From: an uncultured Chloroflexota bacterium
GTDB lineage: Bacteria; Chloroflexota; Dehalococcoidia; Lucifugimonadales; CAJWER01
Assembly: GCA_913030785.1 (NCBI GenBank)
Contig: CAJWER010000089.1
Coordinates: 1 to 10,456, forward strand
DNA: 10,456 nt
Reading direction: 5' to 3'
Position 1 is the stretch's first letter, and the number at the start of each line of letters is the position of its first letter. Shown piece by piece: positions 1-6,981 of the stretch. The notes under the pieces are model-generated. The model was not told the origin of the DNA and did no database searches. It saw only the letters and a list, made by a program, of their open reading frames with translations. The position numbers were made by a program, and so were the translations under genes.

Positions 1-139
1 GTTTCATCTTCGGGTTCCAGCGCCGACGCTGGTGTCCGAAGTGAACGCCGGCTTCCAGCAGCGACTTCATAGTGGTCTGAGGGGTTGCCGGGGTGGTCAG
101 TTCCTGTTCCGCCTGTTCGACTTCCGCCTGTTCAACCAT
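1..139 (-). CDS. rpsB: 30S ribosomal protein S2, N-terminal part (runs off left edge)
   Basis: On the minus strand, an ATG at 139-137 opens a frame that stays open to base 1 and gives 46 residues. Residues 24-46 contain LLEAGVHFGHQ followed by RRRWNPKMK, the signature start of ribosomal protein S2, which helps bind S1 and completes the small subunit. Residues 1-23 are an acidic, glutamine-rich extension (EQAEVEQAEQE) ahead of the conserved core. A second ATG at 70-68 begins exactly at the core (MKSLLEAG), so a shorter product is possible. The upstream ATG is preferred because GGGAG/GAGAG motifs lie 7-11 bases before it and a strong promoter sits at 192-220. The gene is divergent from rpsO. 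The identification is secure; the exact start is less so. Confidence 0.93.
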   Translation of the reverse strand, partial: MVEQAEVEQAEQELTTPATPQTTMKSLLEAGVHFGHQRRRWNPKMK

Positions 140-191
140 ATGTATACTCTCTCCCTTGCAAGGACCGTAATCCAAATACACACGACCCGAA

Positions 192-220
192 ATTATAGCA
201 TAACGTATCTGGGCGGTAAA
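192..220 (-). promoter_or_regulatory. Promoter for rpsB (sigma-70 type, extended -10)
   Basis: On the minus strand there is a perfect TATAAT at 197-192, preceded by TGC (extended -10), with TTTACC at 220-215 as the -35 box and a 17-base spacer. Transcription would start near 185, giving a leader of about 45 bases before the rpsB ATG. Seen in sequence; use in the cell is inferred. Confidence 0.7.
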
Positions 221-307
221 ATTCTGGGCGACGTTGGGAGGGCGAGGCGGCATGCCTCAACAGTCACCCAGGGCCAGGAGACTTGCGAGGCGGGGACCAA
301 GCTATAA

Positions 308-336
308 TTGAAGGCCGTAGATTGCTGTGTTACAAT
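308..336 (+). promoter_or_regulatory. Promoter for rpsO (sigma-70 type, extended -10)
   Basis: TTGAAG at 308-313 and TACAAT at 331-336 are separated by 17 bases, with TGT just before the -10 (extended -10). The start point would be near 343, about 30 bases ahead of the rpsO ATG. A second possible -10, TATAAT at 303-308, overlaps the -35 box but has only a poor upstream partner (GACTTG at 280-285), so it is the weaker choice. Confidence 0.6.
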
Positions 337-373
337 CTTGTGGGCCCGTGAAAGAGTTAAAGAGAAGAGATAA

Positions 374-643
374 ATGGTTCTAAGCAAAGAAGAAAAACTG
401 CCGATTGTTGAGAGCTACCAACAGCATGAGGGTGACACCGGGTCAGCCGACGTGCAGGTAGCTGTATTAACCGCCCGTATCAATGCGTTGACCGAACACC
501 TGAGAATCCACAGACACGACGAATCAACTCGTCGTGGCCTCTTGAAGATGGTGGGGCGCCGCCGCAGGTTGCTCCAGTACCTCAACGGGCAGGATGTGGA
601 CCGCTACCGGTCGCTCATCGCCAAGCTTGGACTAAGGAGATAG
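374..643 (+). CDS. rpsO: 30S ribosomal protein S15
   Basis: The product has 89 residues, the canonical length for S15, which binds 16S rRNA early in small-subunit assembly. The family signature is complete: H-x-x-DTGSADVQVAVLTARI, LTEHLRIH, STRRGLLKMVGRRRRLLQYL and the RYRSLIAKLGLRR end. The ATG at 374 is preceded by a purine-rich stretch (AGAGAAGAG, 361-369), a weak Shine-Dalgarno. In many bacteria S15 represses its own translation through its mRNA leader, but no such structure is evident here. It stands directly before pnp, as in many bacterial phyla, separated by an intrinsic terminator that starts at its stop codon. Confidence 0.98.
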   Translation: MVLSKEEKLPIVESYQQHEGDTGSADVQVAVLTARINALTEHLRIHRHDESTRRGLLKMVGRRRRLLQYLNGQDVDRYRSLIAKLGLRR

Positions 644-668
644 TCCCGACGGCGGGACTATTTTTCTT
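641..668 (+). terminator. Intrinsic terminator of rpsO, overlapping its stop codon
   Basis: TAGTCCCG (641-648) pairs perfectly with CGGGACTA (653-660) across a 4-base loop (ACGG), and TTTTTCTT follows at once (661-668). The first three bases of the stem are the rpsO stop codon. pnp, only 30 bases further on, has no obvious promoter of its own in the gap, so the hairpin probably attenuates rather than blocks transcription, like the terminator between rpsO and pnp in E. coli. Confidence 0.85.
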
Positions 669-698
669 GTTGTACCCCGTAGGAGGTTGAGGTTTTCT

Positions 699-2912
699 AT
701 GTCCCATTCCGTTTTTCAACGCCAAATAGGCACACGCGATATTGTGATTGAAACTGGTCGGCTTGCGCAGCAAGCTAACGGCTCAGTGTTGATCCAAACC
801 GGCGACTCCGCAGTTCTCGTTACTGCAACCATGAGCAAGCCCCGAGAAGGTATCGACTTTTTCCCGCTGACGATCGACTTCGAAGAGAGACTTTATGCCC
901 GAGGGAAGATTCCCGGGAATTTCTTCCGCCGCGAGGGTCGCCCCAGCTTCGACGCTATCCTGACTGACAGATTGACCGACAGGCCGTTGCGTCCCCTTTT
1001 CCCGAAGGGCTTCCGCAATGAGGTCCAGATTATTGCTACCGCTTTTTCCGCTGACCAGGAGAATCCCCTAGATATCCTGGTGCTGAACGGCGCTTCGGCT
1101 GCGTTGAGCATGTCCGACATACCGTTTGGAGGACCCATTGGGGCCACCCGAGTTGGGTTTGTCGACGGCGAGTATGTGATCAACCCGACCTACCAGCAGT
1201 TGGCAGGCAGCCAACTGGACCTTGTTGTAGCGGGCTCACGAGACGGGGTCATGATGATGGAGGCTGGCGCGAGCGAGCTTTCCGAGGCCCAGGTACTCAA
1301 GGCCATCCAGATTGCGCAGGATGCAAATCTCGAGATTATTGCCCTGCAGGACGAGATCGTTCACGAGGCTGGAAGCGAGAAGGTCGAGTTCATCACTGGC
1401 GGCGTATCACCCGAGGCCGTTGAGCAGGCCAGCGGAATCGTTGGAGACGGTATCGCACGAGCCCTCGATGAGAGCAACGGCAAAGCCGATCAGGCCGAGC
1501 GGCTCGATGCCGTCAAGGCGACTTTGGCCGAGCAGATGGAGGACGAGGTCAAGGACGCCTTCGAGGCGCTGCTCGAGCGCGAGTTCCGTGCTCGCATCCT
1601 CGATCATGGCAAGCGTCCCGACGGTCGTGGTGTGAAGGATCTACGAGAACTTTCTGCAGACACCGGCATACTCCCGCGGACCCACGGCACAGGCTTGTTC
1701 CAGCGTGGTGAGACCCAGGTGCTTGGGGTTGCTACTCTTGGCTCCTCGGGTGATGTGCAGAGGCTGGACAACCTCAGCCCCAACGACACAAAACGCTTTA
1801 TGTTGCATTACAACTTCCCTCCCTTCAGCACCGGTGAGACGGGCCGTGTTGGCTCCCCCGGTCGCAGGGAGATCGGGCATGGTGCCCTGGCCGAGCGCGC
1901 ACTGTTGCCTGTAATGCCCAGCGAGGAAGACTTCCCGTATGTGATTCGGCTGGTGGCCGACGTGCTGAGCTCCAACGGCAGCACCTCCCAGGCCAGCGTG
2001 TGCGCTTGCACCCTGGCGCTCATGGACGCTGGTGTGCCGATCACGAGGCCTGTGGCAGGCATCTCTATCGGGCTGGTTACTGGCGACGACGGGCGGTTTG
2101 CCATCCTGACAGACATACAGGGTATGGAAGACCACTTCGGCGACATGGACTTCAAAGTCGCCGGCACCTCTGAGGGAATCACTGCCATCCAGCTCGATAT
2201 CAAGATCGAGTCCATCGGCTGGGACGTGATCGAGGCGACTCTTGAGCAGGCCAAAGAGGCCCGCTTCGAGATACTGGATGTTATGAGAGGGGCTATCGAG
2301 GCCCCGAGGGACGATCTGAGCGAATTTGCACCCAGGATGACTCGGATCAATATACCCATCAGCAAGATCGGCGCCGTGATCGGGCCAGGTGGCAAGACGA
2401 TCAGGGCCATCGTCGAGGAGACCAAGGCAACGGTGGATGTCGCCGACGATGGCACCGTGACTATTGGCTCTTCGGATGCGGAGGCTTCCAGTCGTGCCGT
2501 CGCTATCATTGAGGGCTTGACCAGAGAGGCCAAGGTTGGTGACAAGTTCAAGGGCAAGGTTGTCCGGATCATGAACTTCGGCGCCTTTGTCGAGATCCTG
2601 CCTGGTACGGACGGGATGGTTCACATCAGCGAGCTTTCAGATCGCCACGTCCCGACGGTCGAGGACGTGGTAGCGCTTGGGGACGAAATAGAGGTCGAGG
2701 TCATAGGCGTCGACCATTCGGGCCGCATTGCTCTGTCCCGCAGATCCCTGCTGCAGGGTGGTGATCGGGACGGTGGCTCAGGTTCAGACGGGCCACGGCG
2801 CGACGGCGGCGACGGCGACGGGCGGGGCGGACAGGGCGGATATCGCGACAGGCCGCCTCAGGGCGGCGGCTCCAGATCGGGGCCTCCGCGTGATCGGGGC
2901 CCACGCAGGTAA
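699..2912 (+). CDS. pnp: Polynucleotide phosphorylase (polyribonucleotide nucleotidyltransferase)
   Basis: A 3'-to-5' exoribonuclease that uses phosphate to degrade RNA and can also add tails; it works in the cytoplasm as a trimer, often within a degradosome. With the ATG at 699 the protein has 737 residues. The order is: first RNase PH core (about 10-145, with the FFRREGRPS loop at 75-83), helical linker (about 240-300), second RNase PH core (about 305-535), KH domain (about 548-608, GPGG at 562-565), S1 domain (about 613-682), and a Gly/Arg/Asp-rich tail (about 686-737). Active-site features are intact: SNGSTSQAS at 425-433 and D478, D484, K486 in the EDHFGDMDFK segment. A TTG at 687 lies in frame but abuts the AGGAGG at 681-686, so it cannot be the start. 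The ATG also has GAGG at 689-692, six bases upstream. Confidence 0.98.
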   Translation: MSHSVFQRQIGTRDIVIETGRLAQQANGSVLIQTGDSAVLVTATMSKPREGIDFFPLTIDFEERLYARGKIPGNFFRREGRPSFDAILTDRLTDRPLRPLFPKGFRNEVQIIATAFSADQENPLDILVLNGASAALSMSDIPFGGPIGATRVGFVDGEYVINPTYQQLAGSQLDLVVAGSRDGVMMMEAGASELSEAQVLKAIQIAQDANLEIIALQDEIVHEAGSEKVEFITGGVSPEAVEQASGIVGDGIARALDESNGKADQAERLDAVKATLAEQMEDEVKDAFEALLEREFRARILDHGKRPDGRGVKDLRELSADTGILPRTHGTGLFQRGETQVLGVATLGSSGDVQRLDNLSPNDTKRFMLHYNFPPFSTGETGRVGSPGRREIGHGALAERALLPVMPSEEDFPYVIRLVADVLSSNGSTSQASVCACTLALMDAGVPITRPVAGISIGLVTGDDGRFAILTDIQGMEDHFGDMDFKVAGTSEGITAIQLDIKIESIGWDVIEATLEQAKEARFEILDVMRGAIEAPRDDLSEFAPRMTRINIPISKIGAVIGPGGKTIRAIVEETKATVDVADDGTVTIGSSDAEASSRAVAIIEGLTREAKVGDKFKGKVVRIMNFGAFVEILPGTDGMVHISELSDRHVPTVEDVVALGDEIEVEVIGVDHSGRIALSRRSLLQGGDRDGGSGSDGPRRDGGDGDGRGGQGGYRDRPPQGGGSRSGPPRDRGPRR

Positions 2913-2924
2913 GTTTCGAGGTAG

Positions 2925-3719
2925 ATGATGGCGTCGATCAGGGTCGTTGTCCAGGGTGTTCTTGGAAAAATGGGACTCCAGGTCCTGACGACGCTGTGCG
3001 GCGAGGACGGCCTCGAGCCGGTTGGCGCCGTCGACCTGTTTGCCGATTCGAACTCCATTGCACTCCCTGATGGTTCGGGGAGTGTGCCTGTTTCTACCTC
3101 CATCGAAGGCGCTCTTTCCAACGCCGACGTCGTGGTCGACTTCACCAACGCGGACGGGGCTCTGGCCGTCATGCGTGAGGCTGCGCCAGCCGGAGTTCAC
3201 GCGGTAATTGGCTCCACCGGCCATCAGGACGCCACCTACCAAGAGGCGGAGGCATTGGCCGAGAAGCATGGCACAGGAATCTTTATCGCGCCCAACTTCG
3301 CGGTTGGCGCTGTACTGATGATCCATCTTGCGAAAGAGGCGGCTCGCTTTTTCGAGTACGCCGACCTGACCGAGATGCACAATGAGGCCAAGGTCGACGC
3401 GCCTTCCGGTACGGCACTCGCCATCGCGAAGGCCGCGATTGAGGGCAAGGGTGCCGATTTCACCGCCCCAGCCGCTGAGAAAGAGATGATTTCTGGGACT
3501 CGTGGTGGAACCACCGGCGGCGTAACCATCCACAGCGTGCGCATGCCCGGACGGGTGGCGCACCACGAACTGACCTTCGGCGGCCTCGGCCAGACGCTGA
3601 CTATCCGCCACGATTCCGTCAACCGTGAGAGCTTTATGCCGGGAGTGATGATGGCCGTCCGCGAGATCGTCAACCGTCCGGGGCTTACCGTAGGCCTCGA
3701 CAAGCTCATGGGGCTGTAG
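2925..3719 (+). CDS. dapB: 4-hydroxy-tetrahydrodipicolinate reductase
   Basis: Catalyses NAD(P)H-dependent reduction of the DapA product to tetrahydrodipicolinate in the diaminopimelate/lysine pathway. The product has 264 residues, typical for the family. It has an N-terminal Rossmann dinucleotide site (VVQGVLGKMG, 8-17), VVVDFT (69-74), GSTG (96-99), APNFAVG (122-128) and the catalytic segment MHNEAKVDAPSGTA (151-164), with H152 and K156 at the catalytic positions. The residue after H152 is Asn, where most homologues have a second His. The gene starts 12 bases after pnp, so they are probably cotranscribed. Two ATGs occur in tandem (2925 and 2928); GAGG at 2918-2921 is better spaced for the second, so the mature start may be 2928. 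Confidence 0.96.
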   Translation: MMASIRVVVQGVLGKMGLQVLTTLCGEDGLEPVGAVDLFADSNSIALPDGSGSVPVSTSIEGALSNADVVVDFTNADGALAVMREAAPAGVHAVIGSTGHQDATYQEAEALAEKHGTGIFIAPNFAVGAVLMIHLAKEAARFFEYADLTEMHNEAKVDAPSGTALAIAKAAIEGKGADFTAPAAEKEMISGTRGGTTGGVTIHSVRMPGRVAHHELTFGGLGQTLTIRHDSVNRESFMPGVMMAVREIVNRPGLTVGLDKLMGL

Positions 3720-3732
3720 GCGCTCTAGCCTC

Positions 3733-3770
3733 AGCTCCGCCAACTGCCAGCCCGGTCTTGCATCGGAGCT
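3733..3770. repeat. Inverted repeat in the dapB-asd spacer
   Basis: AGCTCCG (3733-3739) and CGGAGCT (3764-3770) are exact reverse complements separated by 24 bases, starting 13 bases after the dapB stop. No T-tract follows, so it is not a standard intrinsic terminator. A second, weaker pair is ACAACTT (3786-3792) with AAGTTGT (3821-3827). The rest of the 227-base spacer holds no gene that I can support. Function unknown; 7-base arms could be chance. Confidence 0.35.
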
Positions 3771-3900
3771 GCACCCCGTTCAGCGACAACTTTCCATGGG
3801 GATACTGTGCGTGTCTTGCGAAGTTGTTGTACCTCCGAGGGCATGTGACTAGAACAAACCTTTAGTCCCCGGAGCATGATTTTGTGGAGTGGTTTCGGCA

Positions 3901-3930
3901 ATCGATAACGGGTATCATTTGCGCTACGTT
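3901..3930 (+). promoter_or_regulatory. Possible promoter region of asd
   Basis: TATCAT at 3913-3918 matches five of six bases of a -10 box and lies 34 bases before the asd GTG, but no good -35 box sits 16-18 bases upstream. It is partly embedded in the small dyad GATA-ACGGG-TATC (3904-3916), which could be an operator or coincidence. The long gap after dapB makes an internal promoter plausible. Confidence 0.3.
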
Positions 3931-3946
3931 TAGTTAGGGAGGAGCC

Positions 3947-4978
3947 GTGAACGGATTAAGGGTTGCGGTGGTTGGGGCGACGGGCGCCGTGGGGCAGGTT
4001 TGCCTGGGTATATTGGAGGAGCGGGCCTTCCCAGCGGCGTCTATTCGTGTATGTGCGTCCGAGCGCTCCTGGGGCAAGAAGCTATGGGTTAATGGCCAGG
4101 AGCTAACGCTAGAGGAGGCGACGCCGGAGCTGCTGGGAGAAGTGGACCTGGTTTTCATCGCCGCCGGGAGTGACACCAGCCGGGAGCTAGCGCCGATTGC
4201 CGCTGAGCGCGGGGCGATGGTGATCGACAAGAGCGCAGCCTTCCGAATGGACCCGGCAGTGCCGCTGGTCGTGCCCGAGGTCAACGCTGGTGACCTGGAC
4301 GGGCACCGCGGCATCGTATCGACCCCCAACTGCTCGACGACCCCGCTGGTCATGGCGCTCAAACCCTTGGATGAAGTCAACCGCGTGACACGCGTTACGG
4401 TGGCCACGTACCAGGCGGTCTCCGGGACTGGCGCCGCCGCCCAGGAAGAACTGCGTGTACAGTCCGGGCAGGTGCTTGGCGGAGATGCCGCGCAACCTGA
4501 CGTGTACCCTCACCAGATTGCCTTCAACGTGCTGCCCCATGTCGCGGATTTTCTGGACAGTGGGTACACAACCGAAGAGATGAAGATGGTTTTTGAGACG
4601 CGAAAAATTCTACATAGGCCGGATCTGGCCGTGTCGGCTACGTGTGTGCGTGTGCCAGTGATGGTATCGCATAGCGAGGCTGTTCATTTGGAGTTCGAGC
4701 ACCCGATGAGCGCAGAAGAGGTCTCGGAGGTGCTGGGGAAGGCGCCAGGAGTCAAACTGCTCGATGAGCCGTCTTCCAAGGTGTACCCGATGCCTTTCGA
4801 CGTTGCGGGACAGGACCCCGTGTATGTAGGGCGTGTACGGCGCGACGAGTCGCACCCCAACGGCATCGTGATGTGGCTGGTTCTGGACAACTTGCGGAAG
4901 GGCGCAGCTTTGAATGCTGTCCAGATCGCAGAAGAAATGATGAGCAAAGGGCTCTTGCCGCGTGGGCGTGCAGCGTAG
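3947..4978 (+). CDS. asd: Aspartate-semialdehyde dehydrogenase
   Basis: Reduces aspartyl phosphate to aspartate semialdehyde with NADPH, at the branch point to lysine, threonine and methionine. The product has 343 residues, normal for the family. It shows the N-terminal nucleotide site GATGAVG (10-16), FIAAGSDTSRE (70-80), the nucleophile C129 in TPNCSTTP (126-133), Q156 in YQAVSGTG, and the substrate-binding/catalytic segment CVRVPVMVSHSEAVH with R235 and H242. The start is a GTG at 3947, supported by GGGAGG just upstream (3937-3942) and by the conserved beta strand LRVAVVGATG starting at residue 4. It is followed 40 bases later by dapA, whose substrate it makes; together with dapB this is a three-gene lysine-pathway cluster. 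Confidence 0.97.
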   Translation: MNGLRVAVVGATGAVGQVCLGILEERAFPAASIRVCASERSWGKKLWVNGQELTLEEATPELLGEVDLVFIAAGSDTSRELAPIAAERGAMVIDKSAAFRMDPAVPLVVPEVNAGDLDGHRGIVSTPNCSTTPLVMALKPLDEVNRVTRVTVATYQAVSGTGAAAQEELRVQSGQVLGGDAAQPDVYPHQIAFNVLPHVADFLDSGYTTEEMKMVFETRKILHRPDLAVSATCVRVPVMVSHSEAVHLEFEHPMSAEEVSEVLGKAPGVKLLDEPSSKVYPMPFDVAGQDPVYVGRVRRDESHPNGIVMWLVLDNLRKGAALNAVQIAEEMMSKGLLPRGRAA

Positions 4979-5018
4979 TCGAGAGCTAGCGGAAACGGAT
5001 AGTTCTAGGAGGTGAGCG

Positions 5019-5909
5019 ATGGTTGAGATCGGCAGGCTGCTAACGGCGATGATCACGCCCTTTGGCAAGGGTGGCGAGGTCGACTATAAGCAGGCGCGCA
5101 AGCTCGCCCGGGGGCTGATCGATTCGGGCAGCGACGGCCTAGTCATAGGCGGCACCACCGGCGAGTCGCCTTCGATGTCGACCGAGGAGAAGATAAGGCT
5201 ATTCGCGGAAGTGAAGGAGGAGGTTGGGAACGAGGCGTCCGTGATAGCCGGCACCACCGACAACCACCATCGCGGGTCTCTGGATCTGTCCATCGAAGCT
5301 GAAAAGGTCGGCGTCGATGGGCTTCTGCTGACGGTACCCGCCTACAACAAGCCTCCCCAGGAGGGCTTGTACCAGCACTTCAAGGCTATTTCGGAAGCGA
5401 CTTCACTGCCGGGGTTGCTCTACAACGTGCCGACACGCACCTCGCTCAACATGACTGCGGAGACGACGCTGCGTCTGGCCGAGATCGACAGCATCATCGG
5501 CGTGAAGGAGGCGTCCAGTGACCCGGTCCAGATCGCACAGATCGTGGACGGCGCGCCGGACGGGTTCAAGGTGTGGTCAGGTAACGACGACGAGACTTTC
5601 TCTGTGATGTGTGTGGGCGGCTTCGGCATCGTCAGTGTGGCGGGCAATATCATCGGAGACCAGATCAAGGCTATGATGGGGATGATCCTCGAAGGGGACA
5701 TCGAGCGGGCCGCGCAGGAGCACCTTCGGATGCTGCCCATCTTCAAGGCGCTGTTCTGGGTCACGAACCCAATACCCATCAAGTACGCGGTGAACCGGGC
5801 GGGGTTTGAAGCCGGTTCGCCGAGGCTGCCGATGGTGGAGCCAGACGACGCCTTCAAGGCGAAGTTCGATCCTATAATGGACAGCTACAACATCGACCTG
5901 CCCGTCTAG
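5019..5909 (+). CDS. dapA: 4-hydroxy-tetrahydrodipicolinate synthase
   Basis: Condenses aspartate semialdehyde with pyruvate through a Schiff base, the committed step to diaminopimelate and lysine. The product has 296 residues, a standard TIM-barrel length. Key residues are present: GGTTGES (44-50, T46/T47), Y109 in VPAYNKPP, the YNVPTRT motif with Y135 and R140, and the Schiff-base lysine K163 in GVKEAS. The related sugar-acid aldolases share the fold, but R140, the lysine-type motifs and the position after asd and near dapB favour DapA. The ATG at 5019 is preceded by AGGAGGTGA (5007-5015), an exact nine-base match to the 16S rRNA 3' end with six bases between AGGAGG and the start, implying strong translation. 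It is the last gene of the plus-strand run. Confidence 0.97.
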   Translation: MVEIGRLLTAMITPFGKGGEVDYKQARKLARGLIDSGSDGLVIGGTTGESPSMSTEEKIRLFAEVKEEVGNEASVIAGTTDNHHRGSLDLSIEAEKVGVDGLLLTVPAYNKPPQEGLYQHFKAISEATSLPGLLYNVPTRTSLNMTAETTLRLAEIDSIIGVKEASSDPVQIAQIVDGAPDGFKVWSGNDDETFSVMCVGGFGIVSVAGNIIGDQIKAMMGMILEGDIERAAQEHLRMLPIFKALFWVTNPIPIKYAVNRAGFEAGSPRLPMVEPDDAFKAKFDPIMDSYNIDLPV

Positions 5910-5917
5910 GGGCTTAT

Positions 5918-5953
5918 GGATGGGCCAACCCGTTTCGGGAGTTTCGCCCATCC
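5918..5953. terminator. Nested hairpin between the convergent dapA and methyltransferase genes
   Basis: GGATGGGC (5918-5925) pairs with GCCCATCC (5946-5953); inside lies a second stem, CCCG (5929-5932) with CGGG (5936-5939) across TTT. It begins nine bases after the dapA stop. No T-tract follows on either strand, so it may be a 3'-end stabiliser or a factor-dependent stop rather than a classical intrinsic terminator. Confidence 0.4.
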
Positions 5954-5960
5954 TACTCTC

Positions 5961-6034
5961 GGAAAAGAAAGAAACATGTTTGTGAGGGACACCCTCACTC
6001 ACTATGCGGAGGGATTTGGCCCTCTGCATGCCCC
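5961..6034 (-). repeat. Two-hairpin intergenic repeat, copy 1
   Basis: Read on the plus strand: a purine tract ending in GAAACAT (5961-5977), hairpin 1 GTGAGGG-ACA-CCCTCAC (5982-5998, perfect), seven bases, hairpin 2 GCGGAGGG-ATTTGG-CCCTCTGC (6006-6027, one G-T pair, extendable by two more pairs to 6004-6029), then CCCC at 6031-6034. TTTTT at 6035-6039 could let hairpin 2 act as a terminator for dapA. In the minus direction the element begins 24 bases after the methyltransferase stop codon and hairpin 1 is followed by a T/C-rich run, so it can also end that transcript. A related copy lies at 7067-7153 in the same orientation. Type and origin (REP-like, RNA element or relic of a small mobile element) are unknown. 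Confidence 0.75.
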
Positions 6035-6057
6035 TTTTTAGCAGGGAGCCAGCGGCC

Positions 6058-6981
6058 CTAGGTGCCTTTGACTATTGGCGCCAGAGCGGCGATGTGGTAG
6101 GGGTTTGTGGCGCAACATCCTCCGATAATCTGTAGGCCCATTTCGAGCCACTCTTGCCCGAACTGGGCGTAGCGCTCCGGCGTGTTTTCCCCTACGTTAG
6201 ACCCCCTGAGTTGAAGGTCGGGATCATCGCCCTTGCCACCGCCGTCGTAGCCCACGTTGGCGTATGCGCCTACTGGTCCGTCGAAGGCATCCTGCAGCAT
6301 TGGCATGGTCCGCGATATTTCTTTCGGCGCGCTGCACATGAGCAAGATGGAGTCCACACCCACGCCCTCGTCGTTGATTGCCTCCACCACATCTGCCATC
6401 GAGCCGCCGTCCATATTGAGTCGACCCTGCTCGTCGAAATGACAGAGCCCCAGGAGCAGCGGCAGGCCTGTAGGGGCTGCTGCCCGGATCGACTGGCGCA
6501 CCTTCGCGACGGAGCCGACGTATTCGGTGAGTATGGCGTCGACACCCATTTCCGCCAGAACCGCGGCCTGGTCGCGCAGGTCTTCGTAGGAATCGACTAG
6601 GCCGGGTGAGGGTGCTATGCCACCGGCGACGTAGGCTTCCGGGTTGGAGTCATCGCGGGCAGACAGCGCGATTTCCACTGCGAGGCGGGTGTACTCTTCC
6701 CAGTCGTCTCCAAGGCCGGCCACGGCCATGCGGCTGCGGTTGCCCCAGAAGGTGTTGCTGCTGATGACATCGGCGCCCAGGTCGAGGTAGTCAGTGTGGA
6801 TCTGGCGGACGGCGTCCGGGGCCGTCTTGTTAGCGACGGCAGACCAGGGGCCTATGTCGCCGGCTTTGTTCCAGCCGCGAGCAATGTTGATCCCGCGCTG
6901 CTGAAGCTCAGAGCCGGTGCCGCCGTCGAGCAGTATGTTTTGGCCTGACGCCAGTCGATCGGCGAAGTTTTGGGTAGGTAT
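6058..6981 (-). CDS. Homocysteine S-methyltransferase family protein, apparent ATA start
   Basis: Zinc-dependent transfer of a methyl group to homocysteine to form methionine is the known role of this family (MmuM, BHMT, N-terminal MetH domain); the methyl donor here cannot be told. The 307-residue frame shows DGGTGSELQQRGI (19-31), SSNTFWGNRSRM (74-85), GGIAPSPG, C216 in LMCSAP and the zinc pair C289-C290 in GGCCATNPYHI near the C-terminus. The first in-frame ATG (6729-6727) would remove 84 residues including the DGGTG strand. Between the upstream in-frame stop (TAA, 7008-7006) and that ATG there is no ATG, GTG or TTG. AGGAG at 6992-6988 lies six bases before an ATA at 6981-6979, which I take as the start. 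It is convergent with dapA and follows purA on the same strand. Confidence 0.88.
   Translation of the reverse strand: MPTQNFADRLASGQNILLDGGTGSELQQRGINIARGWNKAGDIGPWSAVANKTAPDAVRQIHTDYLDLGADVISSNTFWGNRSRMAVAGLGDDWEEYTRLAVEIALSARDDSNPEAYVAGGIAPSPGLVDSYEDLRDQAAVLAEMGVDAILTEYVGSVAKVRQSIRAAAPTGLPLLLGLCHFDEQGRLNMDGGSMADVVEAINDEGVGVDSILLMCSAPKEISRTMPMLQDAFDGPVGAYANVGYDGGGKGDDPDLQLRGSNVGENTPERYAQFGQEWLEMGLQIIGGCCATNPYHIAALAPIVKGT

Noticed and set aside
32..307. Plus-strand frame of 91 codons at the left edge
   Set aside because: It overlaps the rpsB start and both promoters on 192-336; the true coding signal there is rpsB on the minus strand.
687..701. TTG at 687 as the pnp start
   Set aside because: It directly touches the AGGAGG motif, leaving no spacing; the ATG at 699 fits the ribosome site and the family N-terminus.
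1641..2624. Long minus-strand frame (327 codons) opposite pnp
   Set aside because: It is antisense to the conserved PNPase core, lacks a recognisable domain or ribosome site, and is explained by codon bias in a GC-rich gene.
2784..3743. Long minus-strand frame (319 codons) opposite the pnp tail and dapB
   Set aside because: It spans two well-supported genes on the other strand and shows no family motif.
3720..3946. Lysine riboswitch or T-box leader before asd
   Set aside because: The T-box core (AGGGTGG...ACCGCG) is absent, and the five-helix lysine riboswitch pattern could not be traced; the spacer stems are short and isolated.
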